A stretch of 64,000 nt of DNA, taken from positions 1 to 64,000 of the forward strand of contig CASEZY010000008.1 in NCBI GenBank assembly GCA_949292635.1, given 5' to 3'. Under the pieces are notes generated by a model. That model did not search any database and was not told where the DNA came from. It saw nothing but the letters and a program-made list of their open reading frames with translations. Shown one piece after another: positions 43,126 through 52,175 of this stretch. Position 1 is the first letter of the stretch; every line of letters starts with the position of its first letter. The stretch comes from an uncultured Methanomassiliicoccales archaeon (GTDB lineage Archaea; Thermoplasmatota; Thermoplasmata; Methanomassiliicoccales; Methanomethylophilaceae). Both the position numbers and the translations under genes were made by a program.

Positions 43126-43155
43126 ACCTCATCACCCCGAAACCTTTTAACAAAA

Positions 43156-43190
43156 CCCCGCCCTGGAATTAGGGCGGGGACATCCCTTCC
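43156..43190 (+). terminator. Hairpin terminator after the FMN reductase
   Basis: CCCCGCCCT and AGGGCGGGG pair perfectly at 43156-43164 and 43171-43179 around a 6-base loop. Confidence 0.6.
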
Positions 43191-43271
43191 AAAGATCCCG
43201 TTCAAAAGTATCCTTCGGATACTCGATGGTGTTTACTCCCCGGGAGGACCTCGGGATTATCCCATTTTCGT

Positions 43272-44213
43272 TCACTCGAGACCGTATAATTTCATGACGT
43301 TGGTCTCGGTACCCTCTTGACCCAGCAACACCACCTTGCTGTCCTCCTTCTGCTTGAGGACGGTCATGCCGATGCGGTCCCCAAGGTCCCGAGAGAACTC
43401 CATGATCTCGTTGAAACGGGGCATTGAATCGATAGACAAACGCATACGGGAGCTCCCCACGAACACATATCCCTTGGGTTCCACAAGATCCGGGTCTGCA
43501 CGCTTGTCCAGAGCCGCATACTCCGGCACGTATCCGAAGTTCAGTCCCTTCACCAGCGTGTGACGGATAACCGTACGGGTCTCCAACGAAGGCAGCAGAT
43601 CCAGGGTCTCCATCAATCTGTTCCAGCAGCCCGGTTCCTTGGGTCTGCAGGTCTCGTTGTAAATAACTTCATTGGGCGCCGCCACAGTCACGTACAGCTG
43701 CCTCGGCAGCGTGTCCAATTCCGCCATCTGCTTGGGATAGGTGCCGTTGGTGACCAGGAAGGTCATCATCCCCCGGTTGTGGCACTCCTTGATGAAATCG
43801 GAGAGGTACGGGTAGGTTATCGGCTCCCCCGCAAGGGAAATGGCAACCTGATTGGGATGCCTGGCCTCCTCGTACATCTGCTTTGATACACGATCATCGC
43901 CGTTGAACCCGGTGATCAGCTTGCGCTGCATCTCGATCAGGTTGTCCAGCATGTCCTTGGGCTCCGCCCAGTCCTTGACCTCGAAGTCCCGGTCCAATAT
44001 GCGCCAGCAGAACTGGCACATCTGGGAGCACTCGTTCAGTGCGGGGGTCATCTGCAGGCATCTGTGCGAGCTTATGCCGTAGAAGTCCTGCTTGTAGCAG
44101 GTGCGTCCCCGCATGAGGGATTCCTTCATCCAGTGGCAGAGCTTTACCGCCGCATGGTCCTTGTAGACACGGTACTGCTGTTTGATCAACAAGTCACGGT
44201 ACTCCTGGTCCAT
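43272..44213 (-). CDS. taw1: 4-demethylwyosine synthase Taw1/TYW1
   Basis: A 313-residue radical SAM enzyme that makes the tricyclic ring of wyosine at guanosine 37 of tRNA-Phe. The radical SAM motif is CSQMCQFCWR and a second cluster site lies upstream (SSHRCLQM). Further marks are AISLAGEPITYPYLSDFI and the C-terminal VGSSRMRL. It carries no flavodoxin domain, as in other archaea. It is followed upstream by rfcL with a 9-base gap, so the two are cotranscribed in the order rfcL-taw1. Confidence 0.93.
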   Translation of the reverse strand: MDQEYRDLLIKQQYRVYKDHAAVKLCHWMKESLMRGRTCYKQDFYGISSHRCLQMTPALNECSQMCQFCWRILDRDFEVKDWAEPKDMLDNLIEMQRKLITGFNGDDRVSKQMYEEARHPNQVAISLAGEPITYPYLSDFIKECHNRGMMTFLVTNGTYPKQMAELDTLPRQLYVTVAAPNEVIYNETCRPKEPGCWNRLMETLDLLPSLETRTVIRHTLVKGLNFGYVPEYAALDKRADPDLVEPKGYVFVGSSRMRLSIDSMPRFNEIMEFSRDLGDRIGMTVLKQKEDSKVVLLGQEGTETNVMKLYGLE

Positions 44214-44222
44214 CGCTTCACC

Positions 44223-45725
44223 TCAGAAATCGAACAGGCTCCTCTGCCCCGATTTTAACGTGGTCTTGGGCTTCTCCTCTTCCGTCTGGCTCTTCTCGGG
44301 TTCAGGAACCTTCGGCTCCTTCTTCGGCACAGGCGGGGGCTCGAATCTGATGGGTTCCAAAGGTTCAGGGTCGACCTTCACAGAAGGAATCTCCGCCGCT
44401 GCGGACATCGTATCTTTGATGATCTTGGAATCGGCCTTCACGCCCATGATGAACGCCAGATCCTCCGCTTCCAGCTTGGCGTCCTTCACCAGGTGCGCCC
44501 TCAGCTCCGGGTCGGAGTTCAGCATCTCCTTCAGCATAGGTAGCACGTCGGATGCGACCCTCTTGGTTGATGTGTGCAGATGATCCGCCAGCCGTCCGCA
44601 TACCTGAGCCTTCGACGCTCTCACGCCCTTGGAGCGGGAGAGCTTGGTCATGTAGCCGGGGAATCTGAACCTCTCCCGGTTGACGTAGCTGCCCGTCCTG
44701 GCTGAGGCCACGCCGGCGGTCATCATCTCCCCGGCATAGGACCAGAAGCCGTAGTACTGTCTGCGGTGCACCCTTCCAAGGAAGATGTCGGCGCGGCAGA
44801 GCCTCTCGTATCCCCTCACCAGGTCGCCGACGGTGCGGTATTCGTACGGTAGATTCTCGTCCACCCACAGGAGAACGTAGCTGGGCTCCTCGTCCACGTC
44901 CATGTACATCCGCTTCGCCTCCATGGGGGCGGACTTGCGGAACACCGCGAACATCAGGTCGTAGATGCTCTTGCGTACCACGCGGTTGGATAGTTGGGAG
45001 GTGTCGCCGAAGGTAATGCTTTCTCTGCCAAGGGCCACGGACTGCAGGTCCCTGACAGCGGCGCGGATGTCCCCGTTGGAGTTGTCGGCTATCGCTCTGA
45101 GAGCGTCATCGGTGACGGTGAACCCTTCGGATTTGGCCACATTCTTCAGGGCCTTGGCGATGGATGCGGCCTGGGGACGCTGGAATGTGATCTGTAATGT
45201 GGATGTCTTCACGGTGGAGGACTTCCTGCTCAGTTCGTAGAAGTCGTTGACGATCAGCAGCACCGGCTGTCTCGTCTCCTTTATCAGCTCGTTGATGGCG
45301 GGCATGGCACCCCGGTCGGCGTTGCCGAAGAGGCTGTCCGCTTCGTCGAGAACAATCAGTTTGCGCTTGCCCTGTTCCGACGAGAGGAACGATCCGTCGT
45401 CCCCGAAGGTTTGAGCGTAAGCCCCTCTCAGGGCAACCGAGCGTATCACGTCCCCGGTGCGCTGGTCCGAGGCGTTCATCTCCACGATGCCCCAGCCCAT
45501 GTCGTTGGCAAGGGCTTCCGCGGATGTGGTCTTGCCAACCCCCGGAGGGCCCAGGAGCACGGCGGCCTTGAATTTGGGTATGCCGGCGGTCCAGGACTCC
45601 GCCCAACGCTTCAGTTCACCCACAGCCTTCGGGTTACCGATGACGTCGTCAAGGCTCTTCGGCCGATACTTCTCAGTCCAATCCTCGGACACGCCACACC
45701 CAACGTCGGCGGAGATGATAATCAT
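44223..45725 (-). CDS. rfcL: Replication factor C large subunit
   Basis: A 500-residue RFC large subunit that loads the PCNA clamp. Walker A is GPPGVGKTT (59-67) and Walker B is VLDEADS. The C-terminus ends QRSLFDF, a canonical PCNA-interacting peptide. A proline/glutamate-rich linker precedes it. The ATG at 45725 is used. A GTG at 45692 gives a more typical start, SEDWTEKYRPK, so the exact start is open. It heads the rfcL-taw1 transcript. The small RFC subunit is not in the window. Confidence 0.93.
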   Translation of the reverse strand: MIIISADVGCGVSEDWTEKYRPKSLDDVIGNPKAVGELKRWAESWTAGIPKFKAAVLLGPPGVGKTTSAEALANDMGWGIVEMNASDQRTGDVIRSVALRGAYAQTFGDDGSFLSSEQGKRKLIVLDEADSLFGNADRGAMPAINELIKETRQPVLLIVNDFYELSRKSSTVKTSTLQITFQRPQAASIAKALKNVAKSEGFTVTDDALRAIADNSNGDIRAAVRDLQSVALGRESITFGDTSQLSNRVVRKSIYDLMFAVFRKSAPMEAKRMYMDVDEEPSYVLLWVDENLPYEYRTVGDLVRGYERLCRADIFLGRVHRRQYYGFWSYAGEMMTAGVASARTGSYVNRERFRFPGYMTKLSRSKGVRASKAQVCGRLADHLHTSTKRVASDVLPMLKEMLNSDPELRAHLVKDAKLEAEDLAFIMGVKADSKIIKDTMSAAAEIPSVKVDPEPLEPIRFEPPPVPKKEPKVPEPEKSQTEEEKPKTTLKSGQRSLFDF

Positions 45726-45764
45726 TCCCTTCCTTGTATCGATGGGAGAGAAGAACCATGGAAT

Positions 45765-46175
45765 CTAGGAGAAGTTCATCTCCTTGATCTTGCGGTTTAC
45801 GATGAGGTAAACGTCCAACGCGTGGATGATGAAGATGCCTATGGAGATATACGCCATGTACTCGTTCACGAACGGGATGTCCTGAACGTACTTGGCATAG
45901 AGTAGCACGGCGGTGCAGGCCAAGAACACACCCGCTCTGACGTATCTCCTGAGCACCAGATGTCCGAGACCATAGATATCGAACAGTCCGGGAAGCAGAG
46001 CGAGCATGGTGGCGAACATCACCCTGCCCATCTCCGCCTGTACCTCCGGTGACATAACACCGGGCACGGTCTCGGATTCCATGAAGTATCCTTCGGTGGA
46101 ACCGCAGTACGGGCAGAAGCCCAGGTCGCCGTCGCATGAACGCCCGCATTCGCAGCATACGAAGTATTTGGTCAT
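45765..46175 (-). CDS. Zinc-ribbon membrane protein
   Basis: A 136-residue protein with a four-Cys zinc ribbon at the N-terminus (CCECGR...CPYCG), followed by three to four hydrophobic segments (LLPGLFDIYGLGHLVL, AGVFLACTAVLLYAKYV, YISIGIFIIHALDVYLI). It starts 1 base after the ABC ATPase gene, so it may be the membrane partner of that ATPase. Its topology, with few segments, is small for a permease, so this is inference. Confidence 0.75.
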   Translation of the reverse strand: MTKYFVCCECGRSCDGDLGFCPYCGSTEGYFMESETVPGVMSPEVQAEMGRVMFATMLALLPGLFDIYGLGHLVLRRYVRAGVFLACTAVLLYAKYVQDIPFVNEYMAYISIGIFIIHALDVYLIVNRKIKEMNFS

Positions 46176-46176
46176 G

Positions 46177-46971
46177 TCACTCCAGAAGCTCCATGCGGTA
46201 GACCCCGTCATGGCAGGTCACACCGATATCCGCGTCGAACAACCTGGACAGGTTCTCGGAGGTAAGGACCTCCTCCTTGGGACCATCCATCATCTTGCGG
46301 CCGTCCTTGATCATCACCACCCTCCTCACGGAAGTGGGAATGTCCTCCAGCTCGTGGGTGATCATCACTATGCTCACACCAGAGGAGACGAGAATATCGA
46401 ACATCTTCCTGAAGGCGCCCTTCATCACGATGTCCAACCCTGTCATGGGCTCGTCAAGTATCAGTAATTCCGGTTCCGACACCAACGCCCTGGCGATCAA
46501 CACCCTGCGCATCTCACCCAGGGATAGATTCCCGATCCTGCGGTCCAGCTTCTCCTGCAGCCCCATCCTGGTAGCGGCGTTGTTCACCGCCCTGAGCATG
46601 TCCTCGGTGACCTCGTGGTTCCTGAACACGTCAAGACTGCCGAAGTACCCGGAGAGGATCACCTCCGACACAAGAGTGTCATCGGCGAAGCGGTTCTGGA
46701 GGTCCATGGACACAATTCCCAAACGGTTGCGCAGTTCGAATATCCCCCAGCGCTCCTGGCCGAACAGTCTGATGGAGGAGGAGCCGTCCTCCTCGTAATA
46801 TGGTAATATATCGCCGGAGAACAGCTTGACCAGAGTGGTCTTTCCGGATCCGTTGGCCCCGATGACGGCGATGTTCTCCCCGCTATCGATGTCCAGATCG
46901 ACACGGTCGAGGATGCGGTTGCCCTCACGGACCACCGATACCCCTCTCAGTTCCACCGTCCTCTCGGCCAT
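46177..46971 (-). CDS. ABC transporter ATP-binding protein
   Basis: A 264-residue ABC ATPase. Walker A is [10 protein letters not shown], the ABC signature is LSLGEMRR and Walker B is [12 protein letters not shown]. The switch His is in MITHELED. It is like the YlmA/molybdate or zinc-type subgroup. No classical permease is adjacent. The small membrane protein downstream is in the same transcript. A GTTAAAC box near 47000 lies about 26 bases upstream of the ATG. Confidence 0.85.
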   Translation of the reverse strand: MAERTVELRGVSVVREGNRILDRVDLDIDSGENIAVIGANGSGKTTLVKLFSGDILPYYEEDGSSSIRLFGQERWGIFELRNRLGIVSMDLQNRFADDTLVSEVILSGYFGSLDVFRNHEVTEDMLRAVNNAATRMGLQEKLDRRIGNLSLGEMRRVLIARALVSEPELLILDEPMTGLDIVMKGAFRKMFDILVSSGVSIVMITHELEDIPTSVRRVVMIKDGRKMMDGPKEEVLTSENLSRLFDADIGVTCHDGVYRMELLE

Positions 46972-47080
46972 ATCGCCGATGAAGTATCCGGGGGATGTTA
47001 AACTATCGCTTCAAGCAAATGTACCAAATAGTTCATTGATGCACATTACGATTAAATACGTAACCCGAATGGGAAACTCC

Positions 47081-48409
47081 ATGGCAATACCCAAGGATGC
47101 CGTGATCCGCCTTGACCCCGAGGGGATCCCGAAGCGCTGGTACAACATCGCGGCCGACCTGGCCAATCTCGAACCCATGCTCAACCCCCAGACCAAGGAG
47201 CCCGTCAAGCCCGAGGAGCTGGAGGCCATCTTCTGCAAGGAGATCATCAGGCAGGAGCTCTCCAAGGAGAGGTACATCGACATCCCCGAGGAGGTCAGGG
47301 ACAACTACGTCTCCCTGAACCGCCCCTCCCCCCTGCAGAGGGCTTACAGGCTGGAGAAGTACCTGAAGACCCCCGCCAAGATCTACTTCAAGAGGGAGGA
47401 CATGAGCCCTCTGGGAAGCCACAAGGGCAACACCGCCCTGGCCCAGGCATACTTCAACGCCAAGGCCGGCATCCAGACCCTGACCACCGAGACCGGCGCC
47501 GGCCAGTGGGGTACCGCCCTGGCCATGGTGTCCAACCTCTTCGACATCAAGTCCACCGTGTTCATGGTCCGCGGAAGCTACGACCAGAAGCCCTTCCGCA
47601 AGACGATCATGCACCTGTACGGTTCTGAGGTGTACGCCTCCCCGTCCGCCCAGACCGAGTACGGGCGCAAGATCCTGAAGGAGCACCCCGAGACCTCCGG
47701 TTCCCTGGGGATCGCAATCTCCGAGGCTTGCGAGCTGGCCGCCATGTCCGGTGGCACCACCAAGTACGCCCTGGGCAGCGTGATGAACCACGTGATGCTG
47801 CACCAGACCGTCATCGGTCTGGAGGCCATGGAGCAGATGAAGATGGCCGAGATCGAGCCCGACTACATGGTTGCCTGCGTCGGTGGAGGTTCTAACTTCG
47901 CCGGATTCACCTTCCCCATGATCGGCGAGAAGATCAAGGGCAAGACCGACTGCGAGTTCATCGCCGTGGAGCCCGAGGCCGCCCCGTCCATGACCAAGGG
48001 CGAGTTCAAGTACGACTTCGGCGACACCGCCGGGATGACCCCACTGATCCTCATGTACACCCTGGGATCCCAGTTCATCCCCAGCCCCATCCACGCCGGC
48101 GGTCTGAGGTACCACGGTATGTCCCCGCTGGTGTCCGAGGCCTGCAAGGAGGGCTACGTGAAGCCCGTGTCCTACGACCAGACCTCCACCTTCGAGGCCG
48201 GCACCCTGATGGCCAGGACCGAGGGCATCGTTCCCGCTCCCGAGTCCTGCCACGCCATCAGGGCCGCCATCGACCTTGCGCTGGAGGCTAAGAAGACCGG
48301 CGAGGAGAAGACCATCGTCTTCTGCCTGTCCGGACACGGCATGCTGGACCTGGGTGGCTACGAGAACTACCTCAACGGCACCCTCCAGTCCTCCGCTCTG
48401 AAGGAATAA
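47081..48409 (+). CDS. trpB: TrpB2-type tryptophan synthase beta chain
   Basis: A 442-residue TrpB2-type enzyme that joins indole and serine to give tryptophan. The PLP lysine lies in [13 protein letters not shown], the glycine-rich phosphate loop is CVGGGSNF, and the ETGAGQWG loop holds the catalytic Glu. The long N-terminal extension is characteristic of TrpB2, which works without TrpA. No other trp genes are in the window. The ATG at 47081 lies 26 bases from the ATTAAATAC box. The ATG at 47069 would be upstream of the transcript start. Confidence 0.93.
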   Translation: MAIPKDAVIRLDPEGIPKRWYNIAADLANLEPMLNPQTKEPVKPEELEAIFCKEIIRQELSKERYIDIPEEVRDNYVSLNRPSPLQRAYRLEKYLKTPAKIYFKREDMSPLGSHKGNTALAQAYFNAKAGIQTLTTETGAGQWGTALAMVSNLFDIKSTVFMVRGSYDQKPFRKTIMHLYGSEVYASPSAQTEYGRKILKEHPETSGSLGIAISEACELAAMSGGTTKYALGSVMNHVMLHQTVIGLEAMEQMKMAEIEPDYMVACVGGGSNFAGFTFPMIGEKIKGKTDCEFIAVEPEAAPSMTKGEFKYDFGDTAGMTPLILMYTLGSQFIPSPIHAGGLRYHGMSPLVSEACKEGYVKPVSYDQTSTFEAGTLMARTEGIVPAPESCHAIRAAIDLALEAKKTGEEKTIVFCLSGHGMLDLGGYENYLNGTLQSSALKE

Positions 48410-48415
48410 AAACAA

Positions 48416-49159
48416 TCACCGGCGCAGTACGGGGTTCTCGTACCTGCGCCGGCCTTCCGTCCTTTTTCCGTATTGTATCGCTTCCGAAGGGCAGCGGTTT
48501 ATGCAGGCCATACAGTGCCAGCACTTGTCCTTGGTCCATACGGGACCGTCGTCCTTGACCTCGATGGCATTAACGGGACAGATCTCCTCGCACAATCCGC
48601 AGGATGTGCATCTCCCGTCGGTACGGAATTTGCGGGTGTTGCGGATGATGTCGTAGACGGGGCGACCGCATACGGTCAGCAGTCTTGCGAAGGGGGCGGA
48701 ACGAGGTAACAGAACATCCTGAAGCATCAGCTCCTCGCGGATCTCGTCAACGTAGCCGTCCACCTCGGAAAGCATGATCTGGCACTCCTCCTCCGAGGGT
48801 GCTTTGAACAACGGGATGTAGTTCTCCGGCATGCGGTAGGTCATCACGAAGCGGGGCGAGCCGCCGGTGTCCTCCAACAGCCTCCTCATACGAATGGCGC
48901 AGGCGGCGGGGGTGGTGCCGCAGGTGATAGCCGCCCAGACCTGCTGGTCCTCACGCAATCTGATCCTGGATAATGCGTCGACCACCGGCGGCGGGACGTT
49001 GTAGAACCACACCGGGCATACAATCCCCAAAGTGTCCCCGCCTACGTCTATGTCGCCCTCGGGCAGGGACATGATGTCCACCGCCGCGGTGCCAAGACGC
49101 TCCGCCGCCCGCAGTGCCAACTGCATACTGTTGCCGGTGGCGGAGTAGTAGAGGATCAT
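48416..49159 (-). CDS. EFR1-type flavodoxin-ferredoxin fusion protein
   Basis: A 247-residue protein in two parts. The N-terminal flavodoxin-like domain starts MILYYSATGNSMQLALRAAE, and the C-terminal ferredoxin domain has CTSCGLCEEICP and CWHCMACINRCP, two 4Fe-4S motifs. This is the EFR1 arrangement found in many anaerobes and thought to move electrons between a flavin and clusters. The ATG overlaps the stop of the UbiD gene by 4 bases, so they are coupled and it may supply electrons to UbiD cofactor chemistry. Confidence 0.85.
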   Translation of the reverse strand: MILYYSATGNSMQLALRAAERLGTAAVDIMSLPEGDIDVGGDTLGIVCPVWFYNVPPPVVDALSRIRLREDQQVWAAITCGTTPAACAIRMRRLLEDTGGSPRFVMTYRMPENYIPLFKAPSEEECQIMLSEVDGYVDEIREELMLQDVLLPRSAPFARLLTVCGRPVYDIIRNTRKFRTDGRCTSCGLCEEICPVNAIEVKDDGPVWTKDKCWHCMACINRCPSEAIQYGKRTEGRRRYENPVLRR

Positions 49160-50418
49160 TCCAGCTTGGCCTTCTCGAAGAGCTTGCGGTCCATGCTCAG
49201 GGGAACGGTGGCGTCGATGCCCATCTTCCATGTGGAGCCCTCGGCGCTGGGATCCAGGGAGGAACCTGCCGCCCCGGGGATGGTGACGATCCTTCCGGCC
49301 TGGAATCTGGTGGCCACGGCCCACTCCACCTGACGGTCGTCGAAGATGTCCACGTCCTCGTCCACCACGATGACATGCTTCATTGAGGGATGACCGGAGA
49401 ATGCGGCCATGATGGCGTTGACCCCGTCGCCCTCCTTGTTCTTGGTGATGGACACCACACCGTGCAGCCAGCAGCATCCGCCCTCGGTGAGCCTGACGGC
49501 GTGGGTGCGGGGAACGGTCTGCTGCACCGTCTTGAAGATGACAGGCTCCCTGGGGAGTCCCATGAACAGGTAGTGCTCGTTGCCTCCGGGGAGCAGGAGC
49601 TGCATCACCGGGTCCTTGCATGCCCAGATCTTCTCGATCTTGATGACGGGCTGCTCTCTGACGTAATCGTAGGTGCCGGTGATGTCCACGAAGGGTCCTT
49701 CGGAGGCTGTCTCGAAGGATATGCGGCCCTCGAACACGTAATCCGTCTCGGAAGGGACGAAGAGCCCGTTGTCGCACTGACCGACCTTCAGAGGATTACC
49801 GGAGGCCTCCATCACCAGCGAGGAAGCGATCCTCATCTCGTCCGCGTCGTAGGCGGTGGATGTTGCGGCAGCAAGCAAGACCTCCGGCCTGGCGCCGATG
49901 CAGATGGAGACCTTCAGCTCAACGCCGTCCTTCTTGGCGTTGTTGTACATGGTGTAAAGATGCCTGGGGACCAGTCTGACAGCGATCCTGTCCGGGCCCA
50001 TGATCATCATCCTGTGGAAGGACACGTTCTTCTTGCCGCCGTATTCGGCCACGATCACTCCGGAGGAGATGTAGCGTCCGCCGTCCTCGGGGAAGTATCT
50101 GCAGATCGGCAGTGCGGTGAGATCCAAGGGGAGCTCGCTGTACCTGAACTCCGGGTCCTGCACGGTCTCGGTGTCAACGGGGTTGTCGATGGCATGGATC
50201 ATGCGCTTGACGATGTCTCCCCTGCCGATGCCCATTGCCTTGGCGATCTTCTCCCTGGTGGAGAACAGGTTGCCTACGGCAACACCGCCGTTGAGGTCCT
50301 CGAAGACCACGGTGCGGTCCTGGTCCTCGGTCATGAGCTTGGTGGCGGTCAGGGAGTCCGGGTCCACCTTCTCCTTCACGGCGAACTCCGAACCCGTCAG
50401 GTACTTCCTTACGGACAT
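49156..50418 (-). CDS. UbiD-family decarboxylase
   Basis: A 420-residue UbiD-family enzyme using prenylated FMN. Markers are MIMGPDRIAVRLVPRHLYT, the ICIGARPEVLLAAATS strand, the catalytic E-D-E type region, and the VPRTHAVRLTEGG stretch. In archaea the nearest characterised relatives decarboxylate trans-anhydromevalonate 5-phosphate in the modified mevalonate pathway, which is the most likely role here. The ATG at 50418 lies 26 bases from the centre of an ATTAAATA box. An ATG at 50430 is possible. UbiX is not in the window. It overlaps the downstream EFR1 gene by 4 bases. Confidence 0.88.
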   Translation of the reverse strand: MSVRKYLTGSEFAVKEKVDPDSLTATKLMTEDQDRTVVFEDLNGGVAVGNLFSTREKIAKAMGIGRGDIVKRMIHAIDNPVDTETVQDPEFRYSELPLDLTALPICRYFPEDGGRYISSGVIVAEYGGKKNVSFHRMMIMGPDRIAVRLVPRHLYTMYNNAKKDGVELKVSICIGARPEVLLAAATSTAYDADEMRIASSLVMEASGNPLKVGQCDNGLFVPSETDYVFEGRISFETASEGPFVDITGTYDYVREQPVIKIEKIWACKDPVMQLLLPGGNEHYLFMGLPREPVIFKTVQQTVPRTHAVRLTEGGCCWLHGVVSITKNKEGDGVNAIMAAFSGHPSMKHVIVVDEDVDIFDDRQVEWAVATRFQAGRIVTIPGAAGSSLDPSAEGSTWKMGIDATVPLSMDRKLFEKAKLE

Positions 50419-50498
50419 GAGCCTCCCCATGATGCCTGCCTATTTAATTGCGTGCGCGTCGGACATGATAATATAGGGGAACGAAATGCCAGGACATC

Positions 50499-52175
50499 AT
50501 GTCCGGCAACATCGAAGAGACCGCAAGGAACTACGCGCTCCAGAACGCAGTACAGTTCAAGGGAAAGGCCAACCCCAAGGCCGTGGTGGGCAAGATCCTG
50601 GCGGAGATGCCGGAATGGAGGGCCAAGTCCGCAGAGGCCAAGGAGATCGTGGACGCCATCGTCGCCGATGTGAACGCCATGTCTCCGGAGGCTCAGGTCA
50701 AGGCGTTGCAGGAATCCGACCCCTCGCTGCTGGCGAAGAAGGAGAAGAAGGAGCGCACCTACGAGCTCCCCGCCCTGGAAGGTGCGGAGAACGGCGTGGT
50801 CATGAGGATCGCTCCCGGACCCTCCGGGCCGTTGCACATCGGACACACCAGGGTGTCCGTTCTCAATGACGAATATGTGAAGCGCTACGGCGGGAAGCTG
50901 ATCTGCAGGTTCGAGGACACCAACCCCGAGAAGATCGACCCGGACGCTTACGACATGATCCCCGAGGACCTGGAGTGGCTGGGGGTCAAGATCACTGACA
51001 AGTACATCCAATCGGACAGGTTCGAGCTGTACTACGACGTTGTCAAGAAGATAATCGAGCAGGGCAACGCTTACGTGTGCCTCTGCAACGCCGACGACTG
51101 GAGGCAGAAGAAGGAGAAGATGCAGGCCTGCCCCTGCAGGGACCTTCCCGTGGAGGAACAGCTGGAGAGGTACGACCGCTTCATGGCCGGGGAATACGAG
51201 GATGGTAAGGCCGTCGTCGTCGTGAAGACGGCCATCGACCACCCGAACCCCGCTGTGAGGGACTTCGTTGCCTTGAGATTGGTCAGGCACCCCCACCCCC
51301 GCGTGGGAACGAAGTACATAGCATACCCCATGATGAACCTGTCAGTGGCTGTTGATGATCATCTGATGGGCATGACCCACGTCATCCGCGGGAAGGACCA
51401 TCTGAACAACACCTTCCGCCAGGAGTACATCTACGACTACATGGGCTGGTCCAAGCCCAGATTCTATCACTACGGTCTGGTGAACATCCCCGACACCGAG
51501 CTAAAGACTTCGCTGATCAGGGCGAAGATCGGCGAGGGCGTCTACTCCGGATGGGACGACGTCCGCACAGGAACGGTGAGGGCGATGAAGAGGCGCGGCA
51601 TCCGCCCGGAGGCCATCCGCAGGTATTGGGTGGAGGCCGGCATGAAAGCTGTCGATATCCAATTCTCCTGGGAGAACCTGTACGGCATGAACCGCGACAT
51701 CATCGACGCCAACGCCAACAGGTACTTCTTCGTCAGGGACCCGGTCAGATACGACATCGAGGGTGTAGATGTTATCGAGGGCAAGGCTCCTCTACACCCG
51801 GACCACCCGGAGAGGGGCGACCGCGTCTACCATATCGACGGTCCCAAGACCATCTTCATCAGCGAGACCGACAGCCGCATGTTCTCGGAGACCGGGAAGG
51901 TCAGGCTGAAGGACCTGTGCAACATCGAGTATGGCATGCCCGCCAAGTACGCCGGCAACGACGTCTCGGTGCTGAGGCAGGGTGTGAAGGCCGTTCAGTG
52001 GGTGGGCAGGGACAACGTTCCCGCCAGGATCCTGATGCCCGACGGCACCGTTGCCGAAGGCTACTGCGAGAAGGCCGTCCTAGATTGCGGGACCGAGGTC
52101 CAGTTCGAGAGGGTAGGCTTCGTGAGGATCGAGTCCAAGGAGAACGGCATCACCGGCGTGTTCTCCCACCGCTGA
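50499..52175 (+). CDS. gltX: Glutamyl-tRNA synthetase (archaeal type)
   Basis: A 558-residue class I synthetase that charges tRNA-Glu. The HIGH motif is in GPSGPLHIGHTR and the KMSKS-equivalent is ELKTSLIRAKIGEG. The catalytic FEDTNPEK follows the HIGH motif. The C-terminal beta-barrel anticodon-binding domain is like that of archaeal GluRS and eukaryotic GlnRS. The ATG at 50499 is about 28 bases from an ATAATATA box. It is convergent with feoB and next to the divergent UbiD gene. Confidence 0.95.
   Translation: MSGNIEETARNYALQNAVQFKGKANPKAVVGKILAEMPEWRAKSAEAKEIVDAIVADVNAMSPEAQVKALQESDPSLLAKKEKKERTYELPALEGAENGVVMRIAPGPSGPLHIGHTRVSVLNDEYVKRYGGKLICRFEDTNPEKIDPDAYDMIPEDLEWLGVKITDKYIQSDRFELYYDVVKKIIEQGNAYVCLCNADDWRQKKEKMQACPCRDLPVEEQLERYDRFMAGEYEDGKAVVVVKTAIDHPNPAVRDFVALRLVRHPHPRVGTKYIAYPMMNLSVAVDDHLMGMTHVIRGKDHLNNTFRQEYIYDYMGWSKPRFYHYGLVNIPDTELKTSLIRAKIGEGVYSGWDDVRTGTVRAMKRRGIRPEAIRRYWVEAGMKAVDIQFSWENLYGMNRDIIDANANRYFFVRDPVRYDIEGVDVIEGKAPLHPDHPERGDRVYHIDGPKTIFISETDSRMFSETGKVRLKDLCNIEYGMPAKYAGNDVSVLRQGVKAVQWVGRDNVPARILMPDGTVAEGYCEKAVLDCGTEVQFERVGFVRIESKENGITGVFSHR

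Noticed and set aside
47033-48415. A 460-codon open stretch on the minus strand
   Set aside because: It is the mirror of the trpB2 gene, caused by GC-rich codon use. It encodes no known motif and is rich in Gly, Val and Leu.
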